From Ceratotherium simum simum (Eukaryota; Chordata; Mammalia; Perissodactyla; Rhinocerotidae), in contig NW_004454166.1 of the NCBI RefSeq assembly GCF_000283155.1, positions 15,418,100 through 15,482,099 on the forward strand: 64,000 nucleotides of DNA, in the 5' to 3' direction. This document shows, piece by piece, positions 37,826-48,766 of the stretch; position 1 is the first letter of the stretch, and each line of letters begins with the position of its first letter. The notes below the pieces were generated by a model, which was not told the DNA's origin, did not search any database, and saw only the letters and a list, made by a program, of their open reading frames with translations. Made by a program: the position numbers and the translations under genes.

Positions 37826-38304
37826 AGGAAGAACGCTTTTAAAAATTCCATTCTTGCCTAAAAATATTCTCCCAGACACAAAGCCTCACCAGATTTGCCA
37901 CACAAAGATAACATGTCATAAAACTTTTCGGAAAAAAGTACCCAAATCAATTGAACAAAGATAAGAGAAGATATGAGAGATATAAAAAATAAAAATGATC
38001 AGATATCTAGGTGAAGTTTATATTGTAAAAAAAAAAAAAGTTGAGGTCTAGAGAAAATGAGAAACCTTGTCTATTACAAACCACAACTAAAATTCTGGAT
38101 CATCACCATTATGATGAAATATAAGGAAAAAAGATAAACAGTTGAGTTGAAATTTTAATACGTCCCTCTTAGAAAGCAACAGACCAAACCTATAAAACAC
38201 GACCAGAAAAAATAAATAATACCATCAATAACTTGAGCTAATAGATATAATGAATGCAGAACCAAACATCCAGCTAAGAATACACACTTACAAAAACAGA
38301 CACT

Positions 38305-38350
38305 GTATCAGGTTGGCAAACTTTATCTGTAAAGGGCCAAATAATTCCAA
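38305..38350 (+). mobile_element. hAT-Charlie-type fragment
   Basis: Short match TTGGCAAACTTTATCTGTAA then AGGGCCAAATAA, the left end of the family at 48549-48766. Confidence 0.5.
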
Positions 38351-38406
38351 AATAAGCGTGAGAGGAAATGGAGAACTTGAATTAACCATAAGAATTAAAG
38401 ACAGTG

Positions 38407-38660
38407 GGCCAGCCTCGTGGCTTAGCGGTTAAGTGCGCGTGCTCCGCTACTGGCNNNNNNNNNNNNNNNNNNNNNNNNNNNNNNNNNNNNNNNNNNNNNN
38501 NNNNNNNNNNNNNNNNNNNNNNNNNNNNNNNNNNNNNNNNNNNNNNNNNNNNNNNNNNNNNNNNNNNNNNNNNNNNNNNNNNNNNNNNNNNNNNNNNNNN
38601 NNNNNNNNNNNNNNNNNNNNNNNNNNNNNNNNNNNNNNNNAAAAAAAAAAAAAAAAAAAA
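38407..38660 (+). repeat. ERE SINE containing a run of N
   Basis: The first 48 bp of an ERE head, then N at 38455-38640 (186 nt), then 20 A. Duplicated flanks AGAATTAAAGACAGTG (ending at 38406, and from 38660) show a single SINE insertion whose middle was not resolved. Confidence 0.9.
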
Positions 38661-38669
38661 GAATTAAAG

Positions 38670-38950
38670 ACAGTGAAGTAATAGGCAAAGACCTCCCATA
38701 CCCTACTCCCAACCCAGGCCCAGATGGCTTTACACGTAAGATCAACTAAACTTTCAAGAAAAAAATTGTTCCACAAACTAGCAAAAGAATGCGAGTTACT
38801 CAGCTCATTTTAAGAGGCCAGTGTAATCTTGATTCCAAAAATAAAACTAGAAAATCACCACTTTGCAACTATCATTATAAGAACTAATTCAGGCAAAAAC
38901 CATCAATGAATGCTAAAACTAGTAGGTAAAAGTTTCAGAATTAAAATATT
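38670..38950 (+). mobile_element. L1 ORF2 fragment
   Basis: Sense reverse-transcriptase-region sequence with CAGGCCCAGATGGCTTTACA and TAATCTTGATTCCAAAAATA. Interrupted frame. The ERE above was inserted at its left edge. Confidence 0.6.
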
Positions 38951-38951
38951 A

Positions 38952-39207
38952 AGGGGCCGGCCCCGTGGCTTGGCGGTTAAGTGCGCGCGCTCTGCTACTG
39001 GCAGCCCGGGTTCGGATCCCGGGCGCACATCGACGCACCGCTTTGCCAGCCATGCTGAGGCCCTGTCCCACATACAGCAACCAGAAGGATGTGCAACTAT
39101 GATGTACAACTATCTACTGGGGGGCTTTGGGGGAAAAAAAGGAGGAGGATTAGGCAATGGATGTTAGCTCAGAGCTGATCTTCCTCACAAAAAAATAAAA
39201 TAAAATA
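38952..39207 (+). repeat. ERE SINE, long form
   Basis: Head GGGGCCGGCCCCGTGGC and tail with one GGATGTTAGCTCAGAGCTGA repeat, then (AAAATAA)n. Confidence 0.93.
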
Positions 39208-39214
39208 AATAAAC

Positions 39215-39540
39215 AGAAAGATACCCAGAAAAACAGAAAATATTTAGAAATTAGACCACACACTTATAATCATGAGTCCAAAGAGAAATCACAGGAAAAA
39301 TAGAAAATATTTTGAACCGAGTGAAAATAAAAACCCAGCATATGGAAATTTGTGGGATACAGCTAAAGAAATAAAAAATCTGAACAGCACAATATCTATT
39401 TTTTTAAAAACTGAATTCATAATTAAAAATCTTCCCACAAAGAAAATGCATCCACAAATAGCTACACTGGTGAATTCTATCAAACATTTAAGGAAAACAT
39501 AATACCATTCTTATACAAATTCTTTCTAAAAAGGAGGAGG
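39215..39540 (+). mobile_element. L1 ORF2 fragment
   Basis: Sense L1 with TTGTGGGATACAGCTAAAG and GCTACACTGGTGAATTCTAT. The open frame at 39272-39502 is a remnant of ORF2, not a gene. Confidence 0.6.
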
Positions 39541-39690
39541 GAATACTTTTCCAACTCATGTCAGTTCTGGTCATCTGACAGTTTCTGTCTTTCAAGGAAT
39601 TTATACATTTCATCTAAGTTACTTATCATTATTATTATTTCCTTCCTTCTGTTTGCTTGGGGTTTAATTTACTCTGAATAAAAATGAAAA

Positions 39691-39922
39691 CAGGGGGCTG
39701 GCCAAGACGCGTAGCAGTTAAGTGCGCACGCTCTACTTCAGTGGCCCAGGGTCCACGGGTTTGGATCTCAGGCGCACACCGACACACCGCTTGTCAAGCC
39801 ATGCTATGGGGGCATCCCATAGAAAGTAGAGGAAGATGGGCACAATGTTAGCCCAGGGCCCATCTTCCTCAGCAAAAAGAGGAGGATTGGCATCGGATGT
39901 TAGCTCAGGGCTAATCTTCCTC
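39691..39922 (+). repeat. ERE SINE, medium form
   Basis: Complete body ending TCAGGGCTAATCTTCCTC. Its A-rich tail has been replaced by the polypurine repeat that follows. Confidence 0.93.
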
Positions 39923-40170
39923 AAGAAGGAAGGAAGGAAGGGACGGCGGGAGGGAGGGAGGAAAGACAGAAGGAAAGAAGGAAAGACAGAAGGAAAGAAA
40001 GAAAGACAGAAGGAAAGACAAGAAAGACAGAAAGAAAGAAAGAAAAGACAGAAAGCAAGAAAGAAAAGACAGAAAGCAAGAAAGAAAAGACAGAAAGCAA
40101 GAACGCAAGCAAGCAAGCAAGCAAGCAAGAAAGAGCAAGAAAAAGAAAAAAGAAAGACAGAAAGAAAACA
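39923..40170 (+). repeat. Polypurine microsatellite (GGAA/GAAA/AGAC)n
   Basis: About 250 bp of imperfect GGAAGGAA, GAAAGACA and CAAGCAAG units with almost no pyrimidines except C in GACA/GCAA. Produces long spurious Lys/Arg or Phe/Leu/Ser open frames on the two strands. Confidence 0.9.
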
Positions 40171-40231
40171 GAAGATACCAAACTTTGGGGATGCAGCTAT
40201 AGCTGTGCTTAAAGGTAAATTTGCAGCATTA

Positions 40232-40453
40232 GGGCCGGCTCCGTGGCTTGGCGGTTAAGTGCGTGCGCTCTGATGCTGGCGGCCCGGGTTCGGATCCCGG
40301 GCGTGCCCCAAGGCACCACTTCTCCGTCCAACCCGAGGCCGAGTCCCACGTGCAGCAACTGGAAGGATGTGAACCTATGACATACAACTATCTACTGGGG
40401 CTTTGGGGGGAAAAAAATGAATAAATAAAATCTTTAAAAAAAAAAAAAAAAAA
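40232..40453 (+). repeat. ERE SINE, short form
   Basis: 15-bp target duplication AAATTTGCAGCATTA (40217-40231, 40454-40468). Inserted into L1 ORF2 sequence. Confidence 0.95.
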
Positions 40454-40627
40454 AAATTTGCAGCATTAAATGATTCTATTAAAAATTTCTCAAGTAAACG
40501 TACCAAGTGCCGGTGAGAACTTGTAATAACGATAACTCTCATACACTGCTAGATAGTAATCTGGAACTATCTAGTCAAGTTAAACATGTACATTACTCCT
40601 ACTACCCAATAACTTCTCTTCTGGTGT

Positions 40628-41375
40628 GGTAAGCAGACTTCTAAGGTGGTCCCCAATGATCTCCACTGCCTAGTATTCACACCCAGGTGTAACTCCATCC
40701 CCTTAAGTGTGGGCAACACCTAGGGACTTGCTTCTTTTATTTATTTTTTTTCCCCCTCAAAGCCCCAGTAGATAGTTGTGTGTCATAGCTGCACATCCTT
40801 CTAGTCGCTGTATGTGGGACGCAGGCCTCAGCATGGCCTGAGAAGCGGTGCGTCGGTGCACGCCTGGGATCCAAACCCGGGGCCGCCAGCAGCGGAGCGC
40901 ACGCACCTAACTGCTAAGCCACGGGGCCGGCCCGGGACTTGCTTCTAAGAACAGAATACAGCAAAAGGGATGGGATGCCACCTCTGAGATTAGGTTTCCA
41001 AAGACTGACGTCTGCCTAACTTTTACTCTGTCTCTTCTAGGTTACCTGAGAGAACCAAGCTGCTCTATGGAGAGACCCACATGGCAAGGAAATGAGGGCA
41101 GCCTCCAGCCAACAACCAGTGAGAGGAAGTGAGACTCTCAGCTCAACTCCCAAGAAGGAAGTGACTTCTGCCAACAACTATGTGAGTGAGTTTCGAAGCA
41201 GATTCTTCCCCAGATGACTGCAACACCTACCAACATCTTAACAGCAGCCTTGTGAGAGCCCAGGAGCCAGAGGACCCAGCTAAGCCACGCCCAGACTCTC
41301 CACCCACAGAAAATGTGAGATGATAAATCTTAATAATAATAATTAAATGCTGTTTTAGGCTACTACCAAAAAAAA
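40628..41375 (+). mobile_element. MLT1-type LTR (ERVL-MaLR), split by an ERE
   Basis: Good match to the MLT1 pattern: TGTGGTAAGCAGACTTCTAA, GACTTGCTTCTAAGAACAGA (across the ERE), AGACCCACATGGCAAGGAA, GAAGCAGATTCTTCCCCAG, CAGCCTTGTGAGAGCCC and TGTGAGATGATAAATC. No coding. Confidence 0.7.
40736..40933 (-). repeat. ERE SINE, short form
   Basis: Target duplication GGGACTTGCTTCT at 40723-40735 and 40934-40946, inside the MLT1-type LTR. Confidence 0.95.
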
Positions 41376-41804
41376 AAAAAAAAAACCCTCAGGTCTAGAA
41401 AACAAATTAAACCCAACATAAATAAGAAGGAACGAAATAAAGAGTGAAACTGATGAAACAGAAGAGTCAACAATACAGAAAACAACTGAAACCAAAAACT
41501 GGCTTTTGAAAAAGATCAGTAATATTGAAACTCTCTAGCTAGACAAATCAGGAAGAAAAAGAAAACGTGAATTACCAATATCAGGACTGAAAAGATGGAA
41601 ATCCTTACAGATCCTAGAGAGATTACAAGGATAATAAAGAAATATTATAAACTTTATGCCCATATATTCAACAACTTAGCTGAAATGTACAAATTACTTG
41701 AAAGATCCAAATTCAACACCAATTCATGTTACCAAAAAACAGCAAACAAGAAACAGAAAGAAATTTTCTCAACCTGAAAAAAGGCATCTAAGAAAAACCT
41801 ACAG

Positions 41805-42045
41805 AGGGGCCAGCCCGGTGGCGCAAGCGGTTAAGTGCATGCACTCCGCTGCGGCGGCCCGGGGTTCACCAGTTCAGATTCGGACGCACACGGACACACC
41901 GTTTGTCAGGCCATGCTGTGGCGGCATCCCATATAAAGTGGAGGAAGATGGGCATGGATGTTAGCCCAGGGCCAGTCTTCCTCAGCAAAAAGAGGAGGAT
42001 TGGCAGATGTTAGCTCAGGGCCCATCTTCCTCACACACACACACA
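41805..42045 (+). repeat. ERE SINE, medium form (first of a composite)
   Basis: Left duplication AGAAAAACCTACAG (41791-41804) is matched only after the second ERE (42350-42363). Tail ends in (AC)n. Confidence 0.92.
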
Positions 42046-42102
42046 AATTTATTCCTTCTTACATTCTGAATAGGAAGCCTAGGGTCGACTTAGGTACCTT
42101 TT

Positions 42103-42349
42103 AGGGCCGGCCCTGTGGCTCAGCAAAGTGCATGTGCACCGCTTCTCCGGCCATGCTGAGGCCACGTCCCACATACAGCAAGTAGAAGCATGTGCAACTA
42201 TGACATACAACTATCTACTGGGGCTTTGGGGAAAAAAAACGGAGGAGGATTGGCAATAGATGTTAGCTCAGAGCAGGTTTTCCTCAGCAAAAAGAGGATT
42301 AGCACGGATGTTAGCTCAGGGCTGATCTTCCTCACAGAAAAAAAAAAAA
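42103..42349 (+). repeat. ERE SINE, long form with internal deletion
   Basis: Jumps from GTGGCTCAGC to AAGTGCATGTGCACCGCTTC, so it lacks about 60 bp of the tRNA-like part including the B box, and could not have been transcribed from its own full promoter in this state. Confidence 0.9.
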
Positions 42350-43421
42350 AGAAAAACCTACAGCTAACAAAGACTGACTGCTTTCTCTTAAGAGAAGAAA
42401 TAAGGCAAGGATGTTGTCACCTCTATTCAGCCTTATACTGGAGGTCTTAAATTTTGCATTAAGGCAAGAAAAAAATTAAAAGTCATCCAGATTGGAAAAG
42501 AAAAAATAAAACTATATTCACAGATGACACGATCATGTACATAAAAAAAATCCTAAGGAATTAAAAAAAAAAACTAATACAATCATAGCAATGTCATAAG
42601 TTACAAAGTCAATATGCAAAGTATTTCTATATATTGACAAGAAAATATCATTTACATTAGCAAAGAAAAATGGGATACATTTAAAATATACATGCAAAAC
42701 CCATACATTGAAAACTACAAAAGAGCACTAAAAGAAATTAGAGAAGATTTAAAAAATTGAGATATTCTATTTCATAGATTAGAAGACTCAATATGGTTGA
42801 AATGTCAATTTCCCCTTAATTGCTCTACATATTTTATGCAATCCCAGTCAAAATCCCAGCCTCTTCTGTAGAAACTGACAAGCTGATTTTAAATTTTTAA
42901 ATGAAATTCAAATGACAGCATAGGTAAAACAATTTTGATAAAGAACAAAGTTGGGAGGACCTATACTATTTAATTTTAAGACACTATAAACCCACTGATA
43001 TCAAGACTGTGTAATATTAACATAAGAATAAACAAATAAATCAACAGATAAGAATACAGTGTTCAGAAACAGACCCACTCACATATGGTGAACTGATTTT
43101 CAAATAACGGCACCAACACAATTCAGTACGGAAAGGAAAATCTTTTCAACAGACAGTGCCGAACTAACTGCATAACCATACGGAAACAAGTGAATCTCCA
43201 CCTCTACCACACACTATACACAAAAATGAATCTGAGATCCATCTTAGACCTAACTTTTTGTAACAGCTAAAAGTACAAGGTTTCTTAAAGCAAATGAAAG
43301 GGAGCATCTTCATATCCTTGGGATAAGATTTCTTAGACAAGACACAAAAAACCATAACCAAAAAAAGGAAAAGAAATTTATCAAAATTAAATTCTTTTGT
43401 TTATCAAAAGACACCATTAAG

Positions 43422-43663
43422 GGGGCCAGCCCTGTGGCCTAGTGGTTAAGTTCAGCACGCTCTGCTTTGGCGGCCTGGGTTCAGTTCCCAGGCGCAGACT
43501 TACACCACTTGTCAGCGGCCATGCTGTGGCAGCGACCCACATACAAAATAGAGGAAGACTGGCAGAGATGTTGGCTCAGGGTGAATCTTCCTCAAGCCAA
43601 AAAAGAAGACGACTAGCAAGAGATGCTAGCTCAGGGCAAATCTCCCTTAGGAAAAAAAAAAAA
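43422..43663 (+). repeat. ERE SINE, medium form
   Basis: 16-bp target duplication AAAAGACACCATTAAG (43406-43421, 43664-43679). Confidence 0.94.
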
Positions 43664-43962
43664 AAAAGACACCATTAAGAAATGAATAGACAAGCCATAG
43701 ACTGAGAGAACATATTCACAATACACATATCTGAAAAATGACTTAAATCAAGGATATATAAAGCACCCTTACAATTCAAAAATAAAGACATAAACCCTAT
43801 TTCAAAGAATAGGTAAGACTTTCAGGTTAGTAAAGAGCTTGAAAGTTGTCATTTCTATCCTTACAAAAACACTGAAGAAACTAAAAAGCAATGGCTGTTC
43901 TTGGACCCATCAGAAAACTGAGGTCATGAAGCAAACTCATTTTCCCCTTTAAAATTCATTCT

Positions 43963-44250
43963 CCCGGGCCAGCCTGGTGGCATAGCAGTGAAGTTCACAA
44001 GCTCTGCTTTGGCAGCCCAGGGTTTGCCCGGGATCCGAACCCGGGCGTGTACATACGCGCCGCTCATCGAGCCATGCTGCAGTGAGGTTCCAGATATAAC
44101 ATAGAGGAAGACTGGCACAGATGTTAGCTCAGCAACAATCTTCCTCAGGCAAAAAGAGGAGGATTGGTAACAGATGTTAGCTCAGGGTCAATCTTCTTCA
44201 CCAAAAAAAATTAAAAAATAAAAAAAAATTTTTAAATAAATAAATAAAAT
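43963..44250 (+). repeat. ERE SINE, medium form, diverged
   Basis: Target duplication AAAATTCATTCT at 43951-43962 and 44251-44262. Extended (TAAA)n tail. Confidence 0.93.
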
Positions 44251-44773
44251 AAAATTCATTCTACCTTTAAAATGCCAAATTAGCTCTACAATTGAAAGTT
44301 GAGTTCAATTCATGATGTATTCTTTTCCCTACTGCAATAGTTATTAGTGACTAAAATCTGTCATTACCATTTTAACTAGTGTCTGGCTTTGTTTATCTTC
44401 GACACCACCACACCAAAGTTCTCCAATATAAGCAATGAATTACAGCTGAAAAAAGATGCAAGGCTCAGTCTCTAAGGAGGAGACACACGCAAAAAAGGAC
44501 AATAGACAATTTTGAAACCTCTGGCACCTACAGCTACAGCAAACATTAAACATAGTCCAGCTCCTAGCCAGATTAACACAAAACCTCACACTAAAGGCCT
44601 TTTCCCTCAGTTCCTATTCCCTGATACACGTCGGGCTTTCAACAAAAAATTACAAGGCATGTTAAAAGGGAAGGAAAAACACAGACTGAAGAGAAAAAAC
44701 GAGCATCAGAACCAGACTCAGATAAGACACAGATTTTGAAATTATCAGATAGTGGCTTAAAATAACTATGATC

Positions 44774-45007
44774 TAGGGGCCGGCCCAGTGGTGCATGCTC
44801 TGCTGCGGCAGCCTGGGGTTTGCCGGTTTGGATCCCAGGCACGTACCGACGCACAGCTTGTCAAGCCATGCTGTGGCGGCGTCCCATATAAAGTGGAGGA
44901 CGATGGGCATGGATGTTAGCCCAGGGCCAGTCTTCCTCAGCAAAAAGAGGAGGATTGGCAGATGTTAGCCCAGGGCCTATTTTCCTCACCAAAAATAAAT
45001 AAATAAA
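44774..45007 (+). repeat. ERE SINE, medium form, head-deleted
   Basis: After GGCCCAGTGGTG it jumps to CATGCTCTGCTGCGG, losing part of the A-box region. Target duplication TAACTATGATC at 44763-44773 and 45008-45018. Confidence 0.92.
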
Positions 45008-45019
45008 TAACTATGATCA

Positions 45020-45268
45020 AGGGGCCAGCCCGGTGGCATAGCGGTTAAGTGCACGCGCTCCGCTGTGGCAGCCCAGGGTTCAGATCCCGATCCTGGGCGC
45101 ACACCGTCGCACTGTTTGTCAAGCCATGCTGTGGCGACGTTCGATATAAAGTAAAGGAAGATGGGCATGGATGTTAGCCCAGGGCCAGTCTTCCTCAGCA
45201 AAAAGCGGAGGATTGGCACCACATGTTAGCGTAGGGCTAATCTTCCTCACAAAAAAAAAAAAAAAAAA
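45020..45268 (+). repeat. ERE SINE, medium form
   Basis: Starts one base after the duplication of the ERE before it. Contains a small GATCCCGATCCTGGG duplication in the B-box region. Right flank only weakly matches the shared site. Confidence 0.92.
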
Positions 45269-46327
45269 TCAATGATTGATACGTTAAACACTCCAATGGG
45301 AAAAGTACATAACATGCAAGAAAGATGGATAATGTAAGCAGAGAGATGGAAACTCTAAAAAAATAATCAAAAGGATATGTTAGAAACCAAAAACACTAAC
45401 AAAAATGAAGAATGCTTCTGATAGGTTCATCAGCAGACTGGACACAGCTGAGGAAAGAAACAACGAGCTTGAAGATATTTCAGTAGAAACTTCCCAACCT
45501 AAAATGCAAAGAGAAAAATGGGGGGTGGGGGGAAATAGAAAAGACAAAAAAAGAGAACAGAGCAGAAAAAACATTTGAAAGTAATAAAGGCCAAGAATTT
45601 TCCATAATTAATGACAGACACCAAACCACAGATCCAGGAAGCCCAAGAGAACACCAAGCAGGGTAATACCAAAAAATGTACACCTCAGCATATCATTCAA
45701 ACTGCAGAAAACCAAAGACAAAGAGAAAATCTTGAAAACATCAGAGGGAAAAAACATCTTACCTATAGAGAAATAAGGATAAGAATTAGAGAGGTTTCTT
45801 TCTCATCAGAAACCACGCAAGCAAGAAAAAAAGTAGAGTGAAATATTTAAAGTGTTAATGGAAAAAAAAAAAAAATACCCCACCAACCTAGAATTCTATA
45901 TGAAAAGTATCCTTCAAAAGTAAAGGAGAAATAAAGATTTTCTCAGATAAAAACCAAGGGAATTTATTGTCAGTAGACCTGCCCTTCAAGAAATTTAAAA
46001 GAACTTCTTTGGGTAGAAGGAAAATTATATAGATCAGAAACTTGGATCTACATAAGGAAAGGAAGACTGTTGGATAAGGAATAAACGAAGGCAAAATAAA
46101 ATATTTTATAGTTCTAATTCTTAATTGATCTAAAAACTGTTTATTTAAAGTAATAATCCTAACAATGTATGGGGTGATTACTGCATATGGTTAAGTGAAA
46201 TGAAAGGTAACAATGTCATAAGGGAGAGGAAGCAGAAATCGGGAATGCTCTGTTATAAGGTACCTGTACTACATATGAGGCAGTATAGTGTTATCTGAAG
46301 GTGGACTGAGATGAGTTATAAATGTGT

Positions 46328-46887
46328 ACAGCCGGCCCTCCATATCTGCAGGTTCTGCATCTGCGAATTCAACCAACTGCAGATCAAAAGGCCTATGGTT
46401 GCGTCTATACTGAACATGTACAGACTTTTGTTGCTTGTCATTATTCCCTAAACAATACAGTATAACATTGGGGCCGGCCCCGTGGCTTAGTGGTTAAGTG
46501 CGCGCGCTCCACCACTGGAGGCCCGGGTTCGGATCCCGGCTGTGCACCAACGCACCACTTCTCCGGCCATGCTGAGGCCACGTGCCACACACAGCAACTA
46601 GAAGGATGTGCAGCTATGACATACAACTATCTACTGGGGCTTTGGGGGGAAAAATAAATAAATAAATAAAATTATACAATACAGTATAACAACTACTTAC
46701 ATAGCATTTACATTGTATTCAGCATTATAAGTAATCTAGAGATGATTCAAAGTATATAAGAGGATGTGCATAGGTTGTATGTAAATACTACGCCATTTTA
46801 AATAAGGGACTTCAGCATCTGCAGATTTTGATATCCTCGGGGATCCTGGAACAACCCTTCCTCCTCCAATACCAAGGGACAACTGTA
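46328..46887 (+). mobile_element. Tigger-type DNA transposon split by an ERE
   Basis: Ends CAGCCGGCCCTCCATATCTG and CCAAGGGACAACTGTA, with internal AACATGTACAGACTTTTG and ATACTACGCCATTTTAAATA. About 350 bp without the ERE. Inverse-oriented relative of 14699-15028. Confidence 0.75.
46468..46675 (+). repeat. ERE SINE, short form
   Basis: 16-bp target duplication ACAATACAGTATAACA (46452-46467, 46676-46691), inside the Tigger-type element. Confidence 0.95.
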
Positions 46888-47751
46888 TTGCAACCACTAA
46901 AATGTATAGGGAAACCAATAAAAAAAAGTTTAAAAGAAGTATAATTAATATGCTGAGAGGAGATAAATGGAATCATATAAAATGCTCAATTAAAACCAGA
47001 GAAGGCAAAAAATGAGAGGAAGAAAATAAAAACAACAAACCAATGAATAAATAAGTTATGAACAAAGTAGATATTAATCCAACTAAATTAATCATCCCTT
47101 GAAGTGTGAATCATCTACATATACCAATTAAAAGACAGAGATTGTCAGAGTGGATTAAAAAAAGACCTAACTATATATCGTCTACAAGAAACCCACTTTA
47201 AAAGAATAGGCAAAAGACTTAACAGATATTCACAAAAGGTAAGTGAATGGCTAATGAGCACATAAAAAGGTACCCACCACCACCAGCCATCAAGTCAATG
47301 CAAATTAAAACAATGATGAGATACTACTAGCCATTCTAATTACACCCACTAGAATGGCTAAAAGTAAAGACTGGCAATACCAAGTGTTGACAAGGATGTG
47401 GGGCAACCTGAACTCTAATATAAAGCTGGCCAGAGGATAAAGTGGTACAACATTTTGCCAAACAGTTTGACTGTTTCTTACAAAGTTAAACACACAAATA
47501 TCCAAGTCTACTCCTAGGCATGGTGTAGAATGAAACATTTACCCAAAGACACAAATGCTTATAGTAGCTTTATTCATAACAGCCAGATCTGGAAAGAACC
47601 CAAATGTCCATCAACATGAGAAGAGATTTTTAAATATTGTGATACAATCACACAATGGAATACTCTCAGAAATGAAAAAGAATGAACTACTGATATACAC
47701 AACATGGATGAATCTAAAAATCATTTTGCTGAATAAAAGAAGCCAAACATC

Positions 47752-47999
47752 AGGGGCCAGCCCTGTAGCACAGCAGTTAAGTGCGTGCGCTCCCCTTTGG
47801 TGGCCCAGGGTTCGCAGGTTCAGATCCCGGGTGCACACCGATGCACCGCTTGCCAAGCCATGCTGTGGCGGTGTCTCATTTAAAAAAGTAGAGGAAGATG
47901 GGCACGGATGTTAGCCCAGGGCCAATCTTCCCCAGCAAAAAGAGGAGGACTGGCATCGGATGTTAGCTCAGGGCTGGTCTTCCTCATAAAAAAAAAAAA
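47752..47999 (+). repeat. ERE SINE, medium form
   Basis: Flanks CCAAACATCAG and CCAGACATCAA are the likely target duplication, with two mismatches, suggesting greater age. Confidence 0.92.
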
Positions 48000-48121
48000 A
48001 AGGCCAGACATCAAAGAGCTTGTATTGTATATATGAAGTATGAATATTTTATTCCATTTATATGAGTTAAGAAATAGGCAAAATTAATCTATGGTGATAG
48101 ACATCAGAACAGTTGCCTAGA

Positions 48122-48332
48122 GGGCCGGCCCCGTGGCTTAGCAGTTAAGTGCAGGCGCTCCACTGCCGGCAGCCCGGGTTCGATCCCGGGCACGCACCGA
48201 CACACTGCTTGTCTGGCCATGCTGAGGCCGCGTCCCACATACAGCAACTAGAAGGATGTGCAGCTATGACATACAACTATCTACTGGGGCTTTGGGGCAA
48301 AAAATAAATAAATAAAATTAAAAAAAAAAAAA
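48122..48332 (+). repeat. ERE SINE, short form
   Basis: Target duplication GAACAGTTGCCTAGA (48107-48121, 48334-48348). Last ERE before an 8-kb stretch without any. Confidence 0.95.
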
Positions 48333-48548
48333 AGAACAGTTGCCTAGATTGGGTCTGGAAAAAGGCAACAGGTAACTTTTGCAGTGCTGTTCTATTGTCT
48401 TGACTGGGGAGTAGGAAACACAGGCGGATACATCTGTCAAAATTTATTGTACTTTAAGACCTGTGCATTTCACTCTATGTAAATTACAGCTCAGTTTAAA
48501 AGAAAAAGATTTCCCGCAAAGACCTTCTATATTTTCTATAGTTCAAGC

Positions 48549-48766
48549 ACAGCAGCAGGCAAACTGTTTCTGCAAAGGGCCAGAAAGTAAATATTTTAGG
48601 CTTTGTAGCACATGGTCTCTGCTAAACTACTCAATTCTGTCACCGTATTGTGAAAGTAGCCAGACAATATGGAAATGAATGAGCATGGCTGTGTTCCAAT
48701 AGAACGATTTACAAAAACAAGTGGCAAGCTGGATTTGGTCCACAGGCTACAGTTTGCTAACCCCTG
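48549..48766 (+). mobile_element. hAT-Charlie-type element, near full length
   Basis: Shows GGCAAACTGTTTCTGCAAAG, ATATTTTAGGCTTTGTAGCA, GGCTGTGTTCCAATAGAAC and a right end GTTTGCTAACCCCTG. Confidence 0.75.

Larger units (their letters stand above)
41385..43960 (+). mobile_element. L1 ORF2 to 3' region with ERE insertions
   Basis: Sense L1: TTACAGATCCTAGAGA, AGGCAAGGATGTTGTCACC, TTGAAAACTACAAAAG, ACCTATACTATTTAATTTTA. Interrupted by the composite ERE block (41805-42349) and the ERE at 43422-43663. Confidence 0.7.
44440..46200 (+). mobile_element. Old L1 5'/ORF1-region fragments
   Basis: Sense L1-like blocks, e.g. CCTCAGCATATCATTCAAAC, AACATCAGAGGGAAAAAACA and CCTGCCCTTCAAGAAATTTA, broken by two EREs (44774-45268). 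Confidence 0.55.
46920..48500 (+). mobile_element. L1 3' region with two EREs
   Basis: Sense L1 including TTATTCATAACAGCCAGATC, CACAATGGAATACTCTCAG and a 3' end near TATGTAAATTACAGCTCAG. Confidence 0.65.

Noticed and set aside
38404..38776. Open frames running through X residues
   Set aside because: They cross the run of N and an ERE A-tail. No real coding information.
39733..40258. Lys/Arg/Glu-rich and Leu/Phe/Ser-rich open frames
   Set aside because: Direct translations of the polypurine microsatellite and its complement.
41595..41777. 60-codon open frame on the plus strand
   Set aside because: L1 ORF2 remnant, continuous with decayed L1 on both sides.
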